Origin: Anaeramoeba flamelloides
Taxonomy: Eukaryota > Metamonada > Anaeramoebidae
Reading direction: 5' to 3'
NCBI GenBank assembly: GCA_027625915.1
Contig: JANTQA010000051.1
Location: forward strand, 806,501 to 870,500
DNA length: 64,000 nt
Made by a program: the position numbers and the translations under genes. Every line of letters begins with the position of its first letter. Position 1 is the first letter of the stretch. The notes under the pieces were generated by a model, which saw only the letters and a list, made by a program, of their open reading frames with translations, ran no database searches and was not told where the DNA came from. This document shows positions 25,201 through 33,636 of the stretch, piece by piece.

Positions 25201-28200
25201 TGTTCATTTTATTTGATCGAGTTACTTTATAAAAGAACAGATAAAGAACAAATCCGTACAATAGTAAATAAGGTTTACCTTGGTGAAGATTTTGAGAATA
25301 TTCTTGAAAATTTAAATAAAAAGAAAAATGATAACGATAAGGAAATGGGAAAAGAAGAAACAGAAATAGAAACAGAAACAGAAACAGAAAAGGGCAAGAG
25401 CAAAGGAAATGAATTAAATGTTAAAATTACTAAACTGTGTGTTTCTGCTCGAAATACGTTAAGAGAAATGGATACGGTAATAATAGGTAAAACATTAATT
25501 CGAGAATACCATTCAAGTTCATTGAAATGCTTAGCACAATTAATGATGTCGACTCAAAATAATGAAAAATTATTTAACAGATTTTTTTTTATGGATAACA
25601 TTAATAAAAAAGATTATTTATGGGAAAAATTAATAGATCTAGATCAAAAATTCCAATTTGAAGCAGAAACTAATTTTCTTATCAATGAACAATTCCACAA
25701 TAATAATCAATCGATAAAATTATTTAACAAAGATTTTGCTAATAATGAGGATCAGAGTAATAATAAAGTAGATGATAATAAGGAAAATGAGAATAATAAT
25801 ACTGATGAAAATAATTATAGAAATAATCAAAATAATAATAATATACATGTTTATCAAATTAAAAACTCTAGTGAACACGATCTTGATCAATTTAATTCAA
25901 ACCCAATAATGAGTAGTTATCTTCAATTAATTGACTTTTTAACAAAGAATTATCAAACCAAAATATTTAGTGATTTATTATTAGAAAAATTTAATAATCC
26001 AAAAACGGACATTAATATTAAATTATTTATTATCAAAATTATTATAAATAGACAAACAATATTTAAAAATTTCAAAAATGATTGGAAAATGGCTTTAATA
26101 AAATTTGCAATGAAAAGTGATCAATTTGGTATTGGTATCCATTATTTCCTTAGAGATCTCTGTAGTGTATTATTATTATGGGAAATCAAACCAAGCAATA
26201 AATTCCAACAATTAATTGAAAAGAACAATAATAACAAAGACAATATTAGTATCAATAATGATGATGAGGATGCACTTCACGACGAGGAGAATATGGTCAA
26301 CAAAGAAGAAGATGATGATGAAAATGAAATTCAATTATTTTCTAATTTTGTAAATTATTTAATTGAAAGAATTTATCATGAAAATAGTTTTATTATGAAA
26401 CTAAATATGGAAATTATTTTTTCATTTATTAACCTATGGAAACAATATAATATAATCATTAATAGAAACATTTTATTACAATATTTACAAAACAAAGAAG
26501 ATTCAAATTCAAATTTGATTGGATTAAAAATATATTATAATTTATTGAAAAACGATTTACCATTGGTTGTTGAAAATGAAAATAATCTTGGAAATAATTT
26601 TGATACCAAATTTGAGAATATTTTATTAGTGGTTTCAAGTTTTTTAAAATCAAATAAAAAAAATATTTATATTATCACTTCGAAATTATTTGGAATTATT
26701 TTGAATACATATAATAGGAAAAAAAAAAAGAACAACAAAGAAAATGATATCTATTTTAACAAAATATTAAATCAATATAAAAAAGTTTTGAAAACCTTTT
26801 TTGAAAAAGGAGAACATCAAAAATATATTTATTCGATTCAACAATCTTCAGCAGAATTCCCAAAGCTAATTGACTCCCTGATTCCTACAATCTTAAGATT
26901 TTTACCAAACGTATTTGGTGAATTTAAAATAATTCTAATTAATTTGCTTTTGATCCGTTCAAGGAAAATTGAAGATTTATATTTAAGAATTCAACTTTAT
27001 ATCAATGACTTGTTAAGCCATTTTGATACGAAGACTCAGCAAATGACACTAAAATTGATCTTAAAAATAATTGATACTTTAAAAACTGAAGACATTGAAA
27101 ATCAAATTTTGCCCTTATTATTTAGTAACTTTTCAAAGCATGAAAATGACCAATGTAGAGATCTATATTTTGAAATATTGTTTTGGATTTTCAAGAATAA
27201 AGACTCCTTACAAAATATGATCAAACCCTATTTAATATTTGGTTGCTCAGATCAAACTGAAAAGATTCGAATCAAAGTTTTAGAATTTTGGGATAATTCA
27301 AAGAAATTACCAGACTCTTTGTTCGATAGATTCATTTCCCTAATGGAAGTCCTCTATTCTTCCAAAAATGAAAATGTATGGTTAAATTCTTCCACTTTTT
27401 TATTATTAAATCTTGCTAATAGAACAATTGAGCAAGAAAAAAAAATCTTTTATCCCTTAGAAGAATGTAAATTAAGGGAATACGATATTATACAAACACT
27501 TCCTTCTTCACAAGAACTTTCCAAAATAGTTAGTTCAATGAGTTCTTTGGAAACAGAAAATGAGACAACTACCAAATCAACATCATCCACTACAGCTACC
27601 ACAATTACAGCGACAATACCATCAACAGTTCAACAAACCCAACAAAAAAATAAACAAATGGAAATTGAACCAACAATACCTCAAACTATTGTGTCTTCCA
27701 ATCAATCAACAATTCCTCAAACTATTGTTACTTCTTCTTCGAATCAATCAACAATACCATCTACAATTCCATCTACAATTCCATCAACAATCCCATCAAC
27801 AATACCATCAACAATCCCATCAACAATCCCTCAAACAATCCCTCAAACAATCCCTCAAACAATACCATCAACATTCCCTCAGACTATTGTTACTTCTTCT
27901 TCGAATCAATCAACAATACCATCTACAATTCCATCTACTATTCCATCAACAATACCATCAACAATCCCTCAAACAATCCCTCAAACAATTCCTCAAACAA
28001 TTCCTCAAACAATTCCTCAAACTGTTCAAACAACCATCGAAGAAACCATTGTTACTAATAATGAAATTGAACAAACAATTCCACAAACAATTGTATCTTC
28101 TAATCAATCAACAATTCCCCAAACAATTCCATCAACGATTAGCCAACAAACTATCCCATCAACAATCCCATCAACAATCCCCCAAACAATCCCTCAAACA

Positions 28201-31200
28201 ATTCCTCAAACTATCCAATCAACCATCGAAGAAACCATTGTTACTAATAATGAAATTGAACAAACAATTCCACAAACAATTGTATCTTCTAATCAATCAA
28301 CAATACCCCAAACTATCCCATCAACTATCCCATCAACAATCCCATCAACAATTCCATCAACAATCCCTCAAACTGTTCAAACAACCATCGAAGAAACCAT
28401 TGTTACTAATAATGAAATTGAACAAACAATTCCTCAAACTATTGTATCTTCAAATCAATCAACAATTCCTCAAACGATTGTTACATCTTCTTCTAACCAA
28501 TCAACAATCCCATCAACTATTCAAATGGTAAATAATGAAACAGTTATTTTTAATAATGAAAATGATAATAATATGGGAGAAACTATTGTTCTGGAAAACG
28601 ATAACGAAAACAAGATTGAACAAACATTAATGATTGAAAACGAAAATGAAAATGAAAATGATAATCAGCAAACTATTCAAATATCAAATAATATTTCAAA
28701 TGAAGAAACTTTGCAAATGAATGAACAATCGACAAACAAAACAAAACAAATAAATTTAAATCAAGGATCAAGAAATTTAGTTAATATTGCAAATTGGGAA
28801 AAATCATTTGATTCAAATTTTAATATTGGTTCATTAAATTTTGTGGATGATATTGAAACTGATTCCACTCTTAATTCCAAGCAATCAATTACATCTATGA
28901 GAACGGGCTATGTAAGAATGACCATGTCGCAAGAAACAAATTCATCATTTTCAAGTACATACAATCAATCAAATGTCACTACTGATACGAATACTACTAC
29001 CAGCACGAATACTCTTTCTGGAAAGATTAATTTGGAAAATTTAAGAACACCAAAAAAAAATATGATCAACAAAATGAATGAAAATCGACCAAATTCTTCC
29101 TTTACTCAGACACCAAAAAAAAAACAAAAATCCAAAATTGCAAAAAATAAAAAAGAATTTACTCTACAAAGAAAATCGAATTGGAGAAAGTTTCTACGAA
29201 TAAAAAAAATTAGTGAAGACGAAAAGCAGGCAGTTTTTTCAAGGTTAAGTACACAAAGGAAAAACGAAAAAGAAAAATTTATGCAGATGAAAAAAAAAAA
29301 AAGACAAAAAAAAATAATCCTTTATCGAAAATATAAAGAGGGAGAATTACCGGATGTTCAAATAACAGCAAGCGAATTAATAAAGCCATTACAATTGTTA
29401 GTCTTTAAGGATTCTGATATTGCCAAATGCCTACATAATTTATTTTTCCAATCATTATTTAAATTTTCAGCAAAGATCTCCAAAAAAGACTTTGTGGTGA
29501 ATGTTCAAAAGAATTTGATCAAAATGTTGCAAGAATCCACCTCTCGAACAACCCCATTTATTAATTCCTTACAGACGATGATTTATTATTCCCCGGATTT
29601 GTTTCCTAATGCACAATTAATCGGCTCTACTAGTTTATCAAGTTTAAATTATCGATCTGGTATTATTGTCCTTGAAAACTTTTTATTAAGGAAAGACGAT
29701 TTGAATGAAAAAACACAAAGAGAAATTTATCAAGAATTATCAAAATTATACAGAGCTCTCGGCGAAAAGGATATTGTTTTGAATTTAAGAGTCAATGTAA
29801 GTAGTGATTTGAACACTAAAAAGGCTATTGAAAATGAACTCAGATCACAGCATATGGAGGCGTCAATTTACTATGAAAATGCATTAGAAATTTTTAACAA
29901 CAATGAAGAATTTGAAAAGGATGATGATCGTGATGAGAAGCATAGTGGTTTGGATTTGGATTTGGAAAGGGAAAGTGAAATTGATTTTTGTAAAATAGGG
30001 TTTGTGGAATCTTTATTTAATCTACAGAATTGGGATGATGTCTGTAGATTCATTTGGGAGGAAACCCAATTAATACCGGAAGCATTATTTTTAGATCCCA
30101 AACAAAAATATTTGAATTCCTTTTTATTATCTGTCATGCATTTAGATAATGAAAAGATCAAGCAAATGATTGAACATTTAAGAAAGTCATATACTGCCAA
30201 TGAGGAAATTCGAAAGGTGTTGGAGTCCAATTGGTCGGCAGAATTAAGCCTGTTAGAATTATATGACACAAATTATGAAAGAGCCAGGTTTTTTGTTTTG
30301 AATTCATACGAAAAGTTTTTAAATGATTGGACTAATTTAGATCCCCTGTCCTTTGAAGGAAGAAAAAATAAATTACAAAAATTACAAAAAATTTATGAAA
30401 TCGAAGAGTTTTTGAATTACATCTCGGACTATTCAAATTTTCAAAATATGAAGAATTTTGATAATTTATTAGGCCAATGGAAAAAACGATTACCTTCATA
30501 CAAGCTTGACAATGTGAATGTCTGGGATCAAATCATTTTGGATCGTAGTATCTTTTTCAACCAAATTTATAATAAAACAGTTAAATTAGAAAATGACTTT
30601 AATGTAAATGGCGGTGAGAATGAAGACGAGAAAGAGAAAGTCATGGGGATGGATATTGAAAATAATCTTACTCAAAGCGGCTTGAAAATAAATAAAGATA
30701 AAATCAAAAATTTAATTATTAAAAATTCATTGAACTATCATAAGCAGTTTATTAAAACTGCAATAAATCAAACAAATTTCTATGTTGCCAAAAATGCCAT
30801 TTTGAGTAAGCCATTTGTCCCTTTAAAAGTATTTGATTACGATAATTGGAGAGTCCATTTTGCAAAATCAAAGAATTTGGACTTGGAGCAAGTTGAAGAC
30901 TATGGTTTCAATAACGAAATAGAAACCGAATCAGGATTGGAAATGGAAATGGAAATGGAAATGGGGATGGGGATCAAAATGGAAACCAGTGAGGAAAGGG
31001 TCAAAAACAATCAATTTAAACAAAACATTTTGATCAATAAAATGAAATTAAAATGGCTGGAATCAAAGCAGTGGCTTTATCAAGATATTGATAACGTCAA
31101 AAAAGAATTGGACCTAATTTTACAGAAACTATTGAAAAAGCAAAACCAAAGCAACTTGCAAATGGGAAAATTAAAAACGAAAAACCTATTAAAATTCTAC

Positions 31201-33636
31201 AACATTCAAGGAGAACTAACAAGAAATCTATTTTCATTAATTAATGAAAACTCGAATAACATTAATAATTTGATATTCGAAAACCAGGAAAATGAAAAAA
31301 GTAAGCTAATAAATAATTTAAATGACATTGGGTTTAAATCTTACAATAAATGTATCAATCTATTGAAAGAATCAAACACCATTTCAGTCAAGAAAAGGGG
31401 TCAAGTGCATTTCCAATTTGCAATCTTTAATGATTTATTACTGAGAAAGTTTCTTGACGAAAACACAAAAGAGATCGAAACCAAAAATTCGAATATATTA
31501 TTGAAAAAAAAATACTTTGCCAAGAATGTGATGACAAATTTATTAATAAGCATGAGCTATTCAAATTCAAATGCCGTTGATCGGTTCCCTCGAGTATTAG
31601 AGTTATTAGCCGAAAATAACGAAGATCAGGAAATAATTAATTTATTTGAAAATGAAATGAAAAAATTGCCGCTTTGGTTGATCTTGAGGTGGAAATCGCA
31701 AATGTTTGCAACACTAAATTCCAAAGAGGGGATCTACATTCTTCCGATTTTGGTCAAATTGGCAAGGGCATACCCACAGGCATTATACTATCCATACAAA
31801 ATTAGTCAGGAAAGCTATAGCGCCAATACGAAAGACAAAATCGAGGAATTGGATGGGCTGCTAAATAATAACGTTATTAATAAGTTTATTAGCCATTTGG
31901 AATTATTATTGGACCCCCATTTAAGATTTAAGGATTCAATGGAGGAAATTGAGGTGCTGATCGAAAGCTATTACCAAAGGGGCAACAGCATCCAAACGCA
32001 GCAAAAGGAGAAATTGAAAAAGTCAATTGAAGAAGGCTTCCAAACCCTATTCAGGGAGCTCTTTAATGGAGACTACCCGCAACTTGGCGAGTGGAATAAG
32101 CAATTTGCCACCGGCAAACACAAGGAAGATTTCCTCAAGCACTTTGGGGCGAAGGGCGAAAAGATCAAGACCAAAAGGCAATTTAAAAAATTCAAATCCA
32201 TGCTATCTAACAACATGAATTCCCAATTTCGAGAAAAAATGAAAACCGAAGGAGAGAAATTCCCAATGACAGATTATTCCTATTGGCTTTCCGAATATCA
32301 GCAAATTAGCCAAAATTATAATGGCTTCTCAATAGAAATCCCTGGGCAATATGACGGCAATTTCCAAGAAAGCAAAAAGCCCAACCCTGACGATCATATC
32401 AAGATCCTAAACTTCGACCAAGAATTATTAACAATGTCTTCGATGAGGCTGCCAAAAAGAATCATCATCCACGGCAACGATGAAATCGAATATCCATTCT
32501 TGGTGAAGGGCGGCGAAGATTTGCGGCTTGATCAAAGAATTGAACAGCTGTTTGAAGTGATCAATTATTTGATGATCGCAGACCCCAAGTGTTCGCAAAG
32601 GAGACTCTCGATCAAGTCCTATAAGGTGATACCCTTTACAACAAAGGTTGGCATAATTGAATGGTTGCAAAACACAAAGCCCTTCAAAAATGTTCTGACA
32701 GACGTATTGAAAAAGTTTAGCAACAATGATGAAAGCCATCATTTGCTCTTCACCAACTGCCATACCAAGTACATGGAATGGCTCAATAAATTCCAGACCT
32801 TTGGCAAAAAGTCGTCGCTCATGAACAAATATTTGAAAATGTACCAAAGCGCCTCCAAATCAGATGTTATCGAAAATTTCCAAGCAATCGAAAGGGACAT
32901 TCCCTGGTATCTTTTCAGACAGGCATTAATGTTCATGTCAAATTCACCAGAAACCTTTTTGCAAGTTAGAAACAACTTTGCCAAAACCCTGTCCACGTTT
33001 TCCATCTCCTCCTATATATTGGGAATTGGTGATCGGCATCTGTCAAATTTCCTCTTGGACTGCTCAGACGGATCTGTAATCGGAATCGACTTTGGCTACT
33101 CCTTCGGCACAGCGACACAGGTCCTGTCTCTTCCAGAAATGGTTCCATTCAGATTAACCAGGCAAATGATCGGTACGTTGCAGCCCCTGGGATATAAGGG
33201 CCTTTTGGAGAGCAATATGATCAATACCTTTAGAGCCCTCAAGGAAAACCAAGACGTGCTCTTAAATGTCATGGACATCTTTTTAAAAGAGCCACTCCTC
33301 GATTGGCAAAAATTCGCAGGCATGCTTGAAAAAAGGATCGGCACAGTGAAAAAAACTGAAAAGGATTCCACCAAAATGGAATGGTTCCCAACAAAGAAAA
33401 TTGAAATCGCCAAAACTAAATTCTTCGAACACCCCAGAAAGGTTTTCTTACAGGAAATTAGAAACAGTATACATGTCGGAAAGCCTTATTTTAATGCTCT
33501 AGAGGAAATTATAACAGGTGGTAGCGATTTACAACAAGCCACTTCAATAAATCAACAAGTAGAGTTTTTGATAGACCATGCAACAGATCCAAATATACTT
33601 GGTCGATTTTGGAAAGGATGGCAACCTTGGGTTTAA
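19294..33636 (+). CDS. PRKDC: DNA-dependent protein kinase catalytic subunit (DNA-PKcs)
   Basis: A single uninterrupted exon encodes 4780 residues (human protein 4128). DNA-PKcs is the PI3K-related kinase that binds Ku on broken DNA ends and drives non-homologous end joining in the nucleus. Alignable landmarks run throughout. Near the N-terminus are the HEAT-repeat segments GCLRGMSHLL, LKRYEVPRSGLQF and LSLAIRGLGSL, and, further on, KVAACEAIHWII and LIHWFSKN. After the repeat array comes ILYRKYKEGELPDVQI, the start of the FAT region. The kinase domain spans ~4380-4660 with LVKGGEDLRLDQRIEQLFE, the catalytic loop GIGDRHLSNF (~4577) and IDFGYSFG (~4599). The FATC tail ends DHATDPNILGRFWKGWQPW. 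The family assignment to DNA-PKcs rather than TRRAP, ATM or mTOR rests on the GQYDG...HI segment, TATQVL and the C-terminal signature. Extra length comes from Asn/Asp/Glu-rich loops and a ~300-residue Thr-Ile-Pro array (residues ~2774-3077). The ends of the gene are visibly less AT-rich than the middle. All key kinase residues look intact. Confidence 0.95.
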   Translation: MLRQRLEELQTLSSQTKRDQPRLQTIVDDIYDLVLISEGSEQNEALTFSLLFDPTIGIFSFLENTNNVNLPTFRKSRSSLLFFISKFVTRIKKRIGEYANDIFNFLISFFQKERSNIIREATLAAINALLELELEELKEGTIDIQKAAELIYKELIELKKKISQTVRGKIIETLGLFTKLYPNMLKDKLQTHVSLICETLENQLHPLSTQKTELKVISGCLRGMSHLLTIFPNALDQQNENENKNKNDNENENENEIEIEEEEEEQELTIKKKQINQIELHNKNKKMTWYKLLCSCLEPTKQLKRYEVPRSGLQFLTSHCEQFKDYLFADYEKMYERLQKLALHKNINLRKIGRQALSEFLKINCDCILDEEYFSEDRVQVFKYFITKFIRITSSDESSVRELSLAIRGLGSLSVAMSEYMKPGEVKTLFMDQLIRCEIGLTDDINERSEYYIKINSYISTFASFIYVIDDIDYIILESLEKLLCSLFQAFPTFYYNQKLNCRYTVIKLFSSLSQKGIALENLLSTLFPKALLYSCSEKERNIGLYKITKLFSEQPEEGTNNGNGIDKNNNNKTNFAEYINFWTSFFQKKYLIKIKWFDFNNINIFHQTIFDQIIHSITSYFGEFQELSKLDNDVIGTYLKIIELFEKIVSYDQNWKFFVRWIYLFGEKVIKMSKSNPNFSGFYQLISIIFQTCINSNYFQNINPKLGKENDNDDLNDNQIEKLITKTKYECLKIFENYLKEILPKIRQLKGKSLQSALNLMLSSPIELIYTLNLNSVISIFQTCFKLGFSFPKIIINSIDSLERLLKKNYSDLPDLLKKILPLLQDYLKIHSKFLESNDDISLFKKNRIRKLIKSKKSIYSMSVKDEIEIERLQNKLSNVNIFNKIRLKILRFLGKIGGKLNISLINYQDNSNSDGNDNINNNYEGMMAWETEKRIKFLFPLSDVNLLVTLDPLLPKFLHLAETSTDLQTKVAACEAIHWIILYMVGSNAYNTTISESAKINSIKEKNMEINLKNSKPTQFYKLYRKLFPIIIKLSVDNSPLISKMFKTLIIQLIHWFSKNILYESKETIALLDSIIEGVGDPQNAKLREFCAKCLAEFFKWSYKNFNIKLMSQNYQNVHNSNNLQQTKNDLNFLNKKYNINNNPVNVISLLRRLYTLSHHPDPYKRVGSALVLELIFNDLIKSPILFRSCSIEILKNLLFSLRFSKIELETPIFSHSIISTITKYANLIKIDKKINKKPLINWLFKQCKSTEFVYRRQSMRLFDLLSHNEDFKLIQESDDHKLKKKNRLKLIKEMKINLTVSDHKLLQAELDFLIWLFNKENLLQFSELKKFNLKIVIKLINYFINSLIENTTTTTTTNNNNTINNNENNDNTSNDHLNRTITTWSIYFIYKFLNLLNKKLDYTFITNNLNNYCNNTLFFNKNFFKFLFLTLINPEKINIELNLNLGVKKIKKELKKFFNYFFNLNNDKDNDNDNLKRENHNLALKILNKLRKNDDYNLLSFDFENKQNLFYQRSQIWMINSYIILFQHELIVDSEEFITKFSNIIFQNTKIKLLPTTLKIYQHLLKLCFKFGLSKIDLMTELKDNTEIINKLNNNQKITKGSLLYEQYSKQILKFVLNNIESFSKALFKNKTKNKILNLLLMDVIDYQLLKETNIENKTKFIKQFLKEIKNLELWTVIDTSIEETKYCLQILSKVLLLNNSNNINIIDTKTNSFSILKKMFLNLLNNNSINTNLKIQVINTAIDFYSQFKDHYIDEIRRKILKNIKNIIKLRIFENDNIFMKSKNKKNQQETGNILKKELDQSNNDDDDVDDDFDNIDTLQQEQYWHLLELLLQKLIKLKDSFVFELIIPFLKNKQTINNLRQIRLTTKYMNKFLNSLQTDEEIINNFKYCFNLFDTTTSKKVKQIVTLKVLIPLLSNITINQFFTLFLPQLRYLLDNLERRLRRTKKRSHSNSDNEKKLALTQKICSFYLIELLYKRTDKEQIRTIVNKVYLGEDFENILENLNKKKNDNDKEMGKEETEIETETETEKGKSKGNELNVKITKLCVSARNTLREMDTVIIGKTLIREYHSSSLKCLAQLMMSTQNNEKLFNRFFFMDNINKKDYLWEKLIDLDQKFQFEAETNFLINEQFHNNNQSIKLFNKDFANNEDQSNNKVDDNKENENNNTDENNYRNNQNNNNIHVYQIKNSSEHDLDQFNSNPIMSSYLQLIDFLTKNYQTKIFSDLLLEKFNNPKTDINIKLFIIKIIINRQTIFKNFKNDWKMALIKFAMKSDQFGIGIHYFLRDLCSVLLLWEIKPSNKFQQLIEKNNNNKDNISINNDDEDALHDEENMVNKEEDDDENEIQLFSNFVNYLIERIYHENSFIMKLNMEIIFSFINLWKQYNIIINRNILLQYLQNKEDSNSNLIGLKIYYNLLKNDLPLVVENENNLGNNFDTKFENILLVVSSFLKSNKKNIYIITSKLFGIILNTYNRKKKKNNKENDIYFNKILNQYKKVLKTFFEKGEHQKYIYSIQQSSAEFPKLIDSLIPTILRFLPNVFGEFKIILINLLLIRSRKIEDLYLRIQLYINDLLSHFDTKTQQMTLKLILKIIDTLKTEDIENQILPLLFSNFSKHENDQCRDLYFEILFWIFKNKDSLQNMIKPYLIFGCSDQTEKIRIKVLEFWDNSKKLPDSLFDRFISLMEVLYSSKNENVWLNSSTFLLLNLANRTIEQEKKIFYPLEECKLREYDIIQTLPSSQELSKIVSSMSSLETENETTTKSTSSTTATTITATIPSTVQQTQQKNKQMEIEPTIPQTIVSSNQSTIPQTIVTSSSNQSTIPSTIPSTIPSTIPSTIPSTIPSTIPQTIPQTIPQTIPSTFPQTIVTSSSNQSTIPSTIPSTIPSTIPSTIPQTIPQTIPQTIPQTIPQTVQTTIEETIVTNNEIEQTIPQTIVSSNQSTIPQTIPSTISQQTIPSTIPSTIPQTIPQTIPQTIQSTIEETIVTNNEIEQTIPQTIVSSNQSTIPQTIPSTIPSTIPSTIPSTIPQTVQTTIEETIVTNNEIEQTIPQTIVSSNQSTIPQTIVTSSSNQSTIPSTIQMVNNETVIFNNENDNNMGETIVLENDNENKIEQTLMIENENENENDNQQTIQISNNISNEETLQMNEQSTNKTKQINLNQGSRNLVNIANWEKSFDSNFNIGSLNFVDDIETDSTLNSKQSITSMRTGYVRMTMSQETNSSFSSTYNQSNVTTDTNTTTSTNTLSGKINLENLRTPKKNMINKMNENRPNSSFTQTPKKKQKSKIAKNKKEFTLQRKSNWRKFLRIKKISEDEKQAVFSRLSTQRKNEKEKFMQMKKKKRQKKIILYRKYKEGELPDVQITASELIKPLQLLVFKDSDIAKCLHNLFFQSLFKFSAKISKKDFVVNVQKNLIKMLQESTSRTTPFINSLQTMIYYSPDLFPNAQLIGSTSLSSLNYRSGIIVLENFLLRKDDLNEKTQREIYQELSKLYRALGEKDIVLNLRVNVSSDLNTKKAIENELRSQHMEASIYYENALEIFNNNEEFEKDDDRDEKHSGLDLDLERESEIDFCKIGFVESLFNLQNWDDVCRFIWEETQLIPEALFLDPKQKYLNSFLLSVMHLDNEKIKQMIEHLRKSYTANEEIRKVLESNWSAELSLLELYDTNYERARFFVLNSYEKFLNDWTNLDPLSFEGRKNKLQKLQKIYEIEEFLNYISDYSNFQNMKNFDNLLGQWKKRLPSYKLDNVNVWDQIILDRSIFFNQIYNKTVKLENDFNVNGGENEDEKEKVMGMDIENNLTQSGLKINKDKIKNLIIKNSLNYHKQFIKTAINQTNFYVAKNAILSKPFVPLKVFDYDNWRVHFAKSKNLDLEQVEDYGFNNEIETESGLEMEMEMEMGMGIKMETSEERVKNNQFKQNILINKMKLKWLESKQWLYQDIDNVKKELDLILQKLLKKQNQSNLQMGKLKTKNLLKFYNIQGELTRNLFSLINENSNNINNLIFENQENEKSKLINNLNDIGFKSYNKCINLLKESNTISVKKRGQVHFQFAIFNDLLLRKFLDENTKEIETKNSNILLKKKYFAKNVMTNLLISMSYSNSNAVDRFPRVLELLAENNEDQEIINLFENEMKKLPLWLILRWKSQMFATLNSKEGIYILPILVKLARAYPQALYYPYKISQESYSANTKDKIEELDGLLNNNVINKFISHLELLLDPHLRFKDSMEEIEVLIESYYQRGNSIQTQQKEKLKKSIEEGFQTLFRELFNGDYPQLGEWNKQFATGKHKEDFLKHFGAKGEKIKTKRQFKKFKSMLSNNMNSQFREKMKTEGEKFPMTDYSYWLSEYQQISQNYNGFSIEIPGQYDGNFQESKKPNPDDHIKILNFDQELLTMSSMRLPKRIIIHGNDEIEYPFLVKGGEDLRLDQRIEQLFEVINYLMIADPKCSQRRLSIKSYKVIPFTTKVGIIEWLQNTKPFKNVLTDVLKKFSNNDESHHLLFTNCHTKYMEWLNKFQTFGKKSSLMNKYLKMYQSASKSDVIENFQAIERDIPWYLFRQALMFMSNSPETFLQVRNNFAKTLSTFSISSYILGIGDRHLSNFLLDCSDGSVIGIDFGYSFGTATQVLSLPEMVPFRLTRQMIGTLQPLGYKGLLESNMINTFRALKENQDVLLNVMDIFLKEPLLDWQKFAGMLEKRIGTVKKTEKDSTKMEWFPTKKIEIAKTKFFEHPRKVFLQEIRNSIHVGKPYFNALEEIITGGSDLQQATSINQQVEFLIDHATDPNILGRFWKGWQPWV
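27613..28530 (+). repeat. Thr-Ile-Pro tandem array inside DNA-PKcs
   Basis: A 12-bp unit encoding TIPS or TIPQ is repeated dozens of times. A longer unit encoding TIEETIVTNNEIEQTIPQTI is inserted three times (starting near 28027, 28219 and 28379) with almost identical DNA. A third unit encodes TSSSNQSTIP. Unit similarity at the DNA level points to recent slippage and segmental duplication. Reading frame is preserved throughout, so the array is translated. Confidence 0.9.

Noticed and set aside
27560-28531. 323-codon plus-strand frame within the TIP array
   Set aside because: Gln/Leu/Pro reading of the 12-bp repeat in another frame; the DNA-PKcs frame continues through the array.
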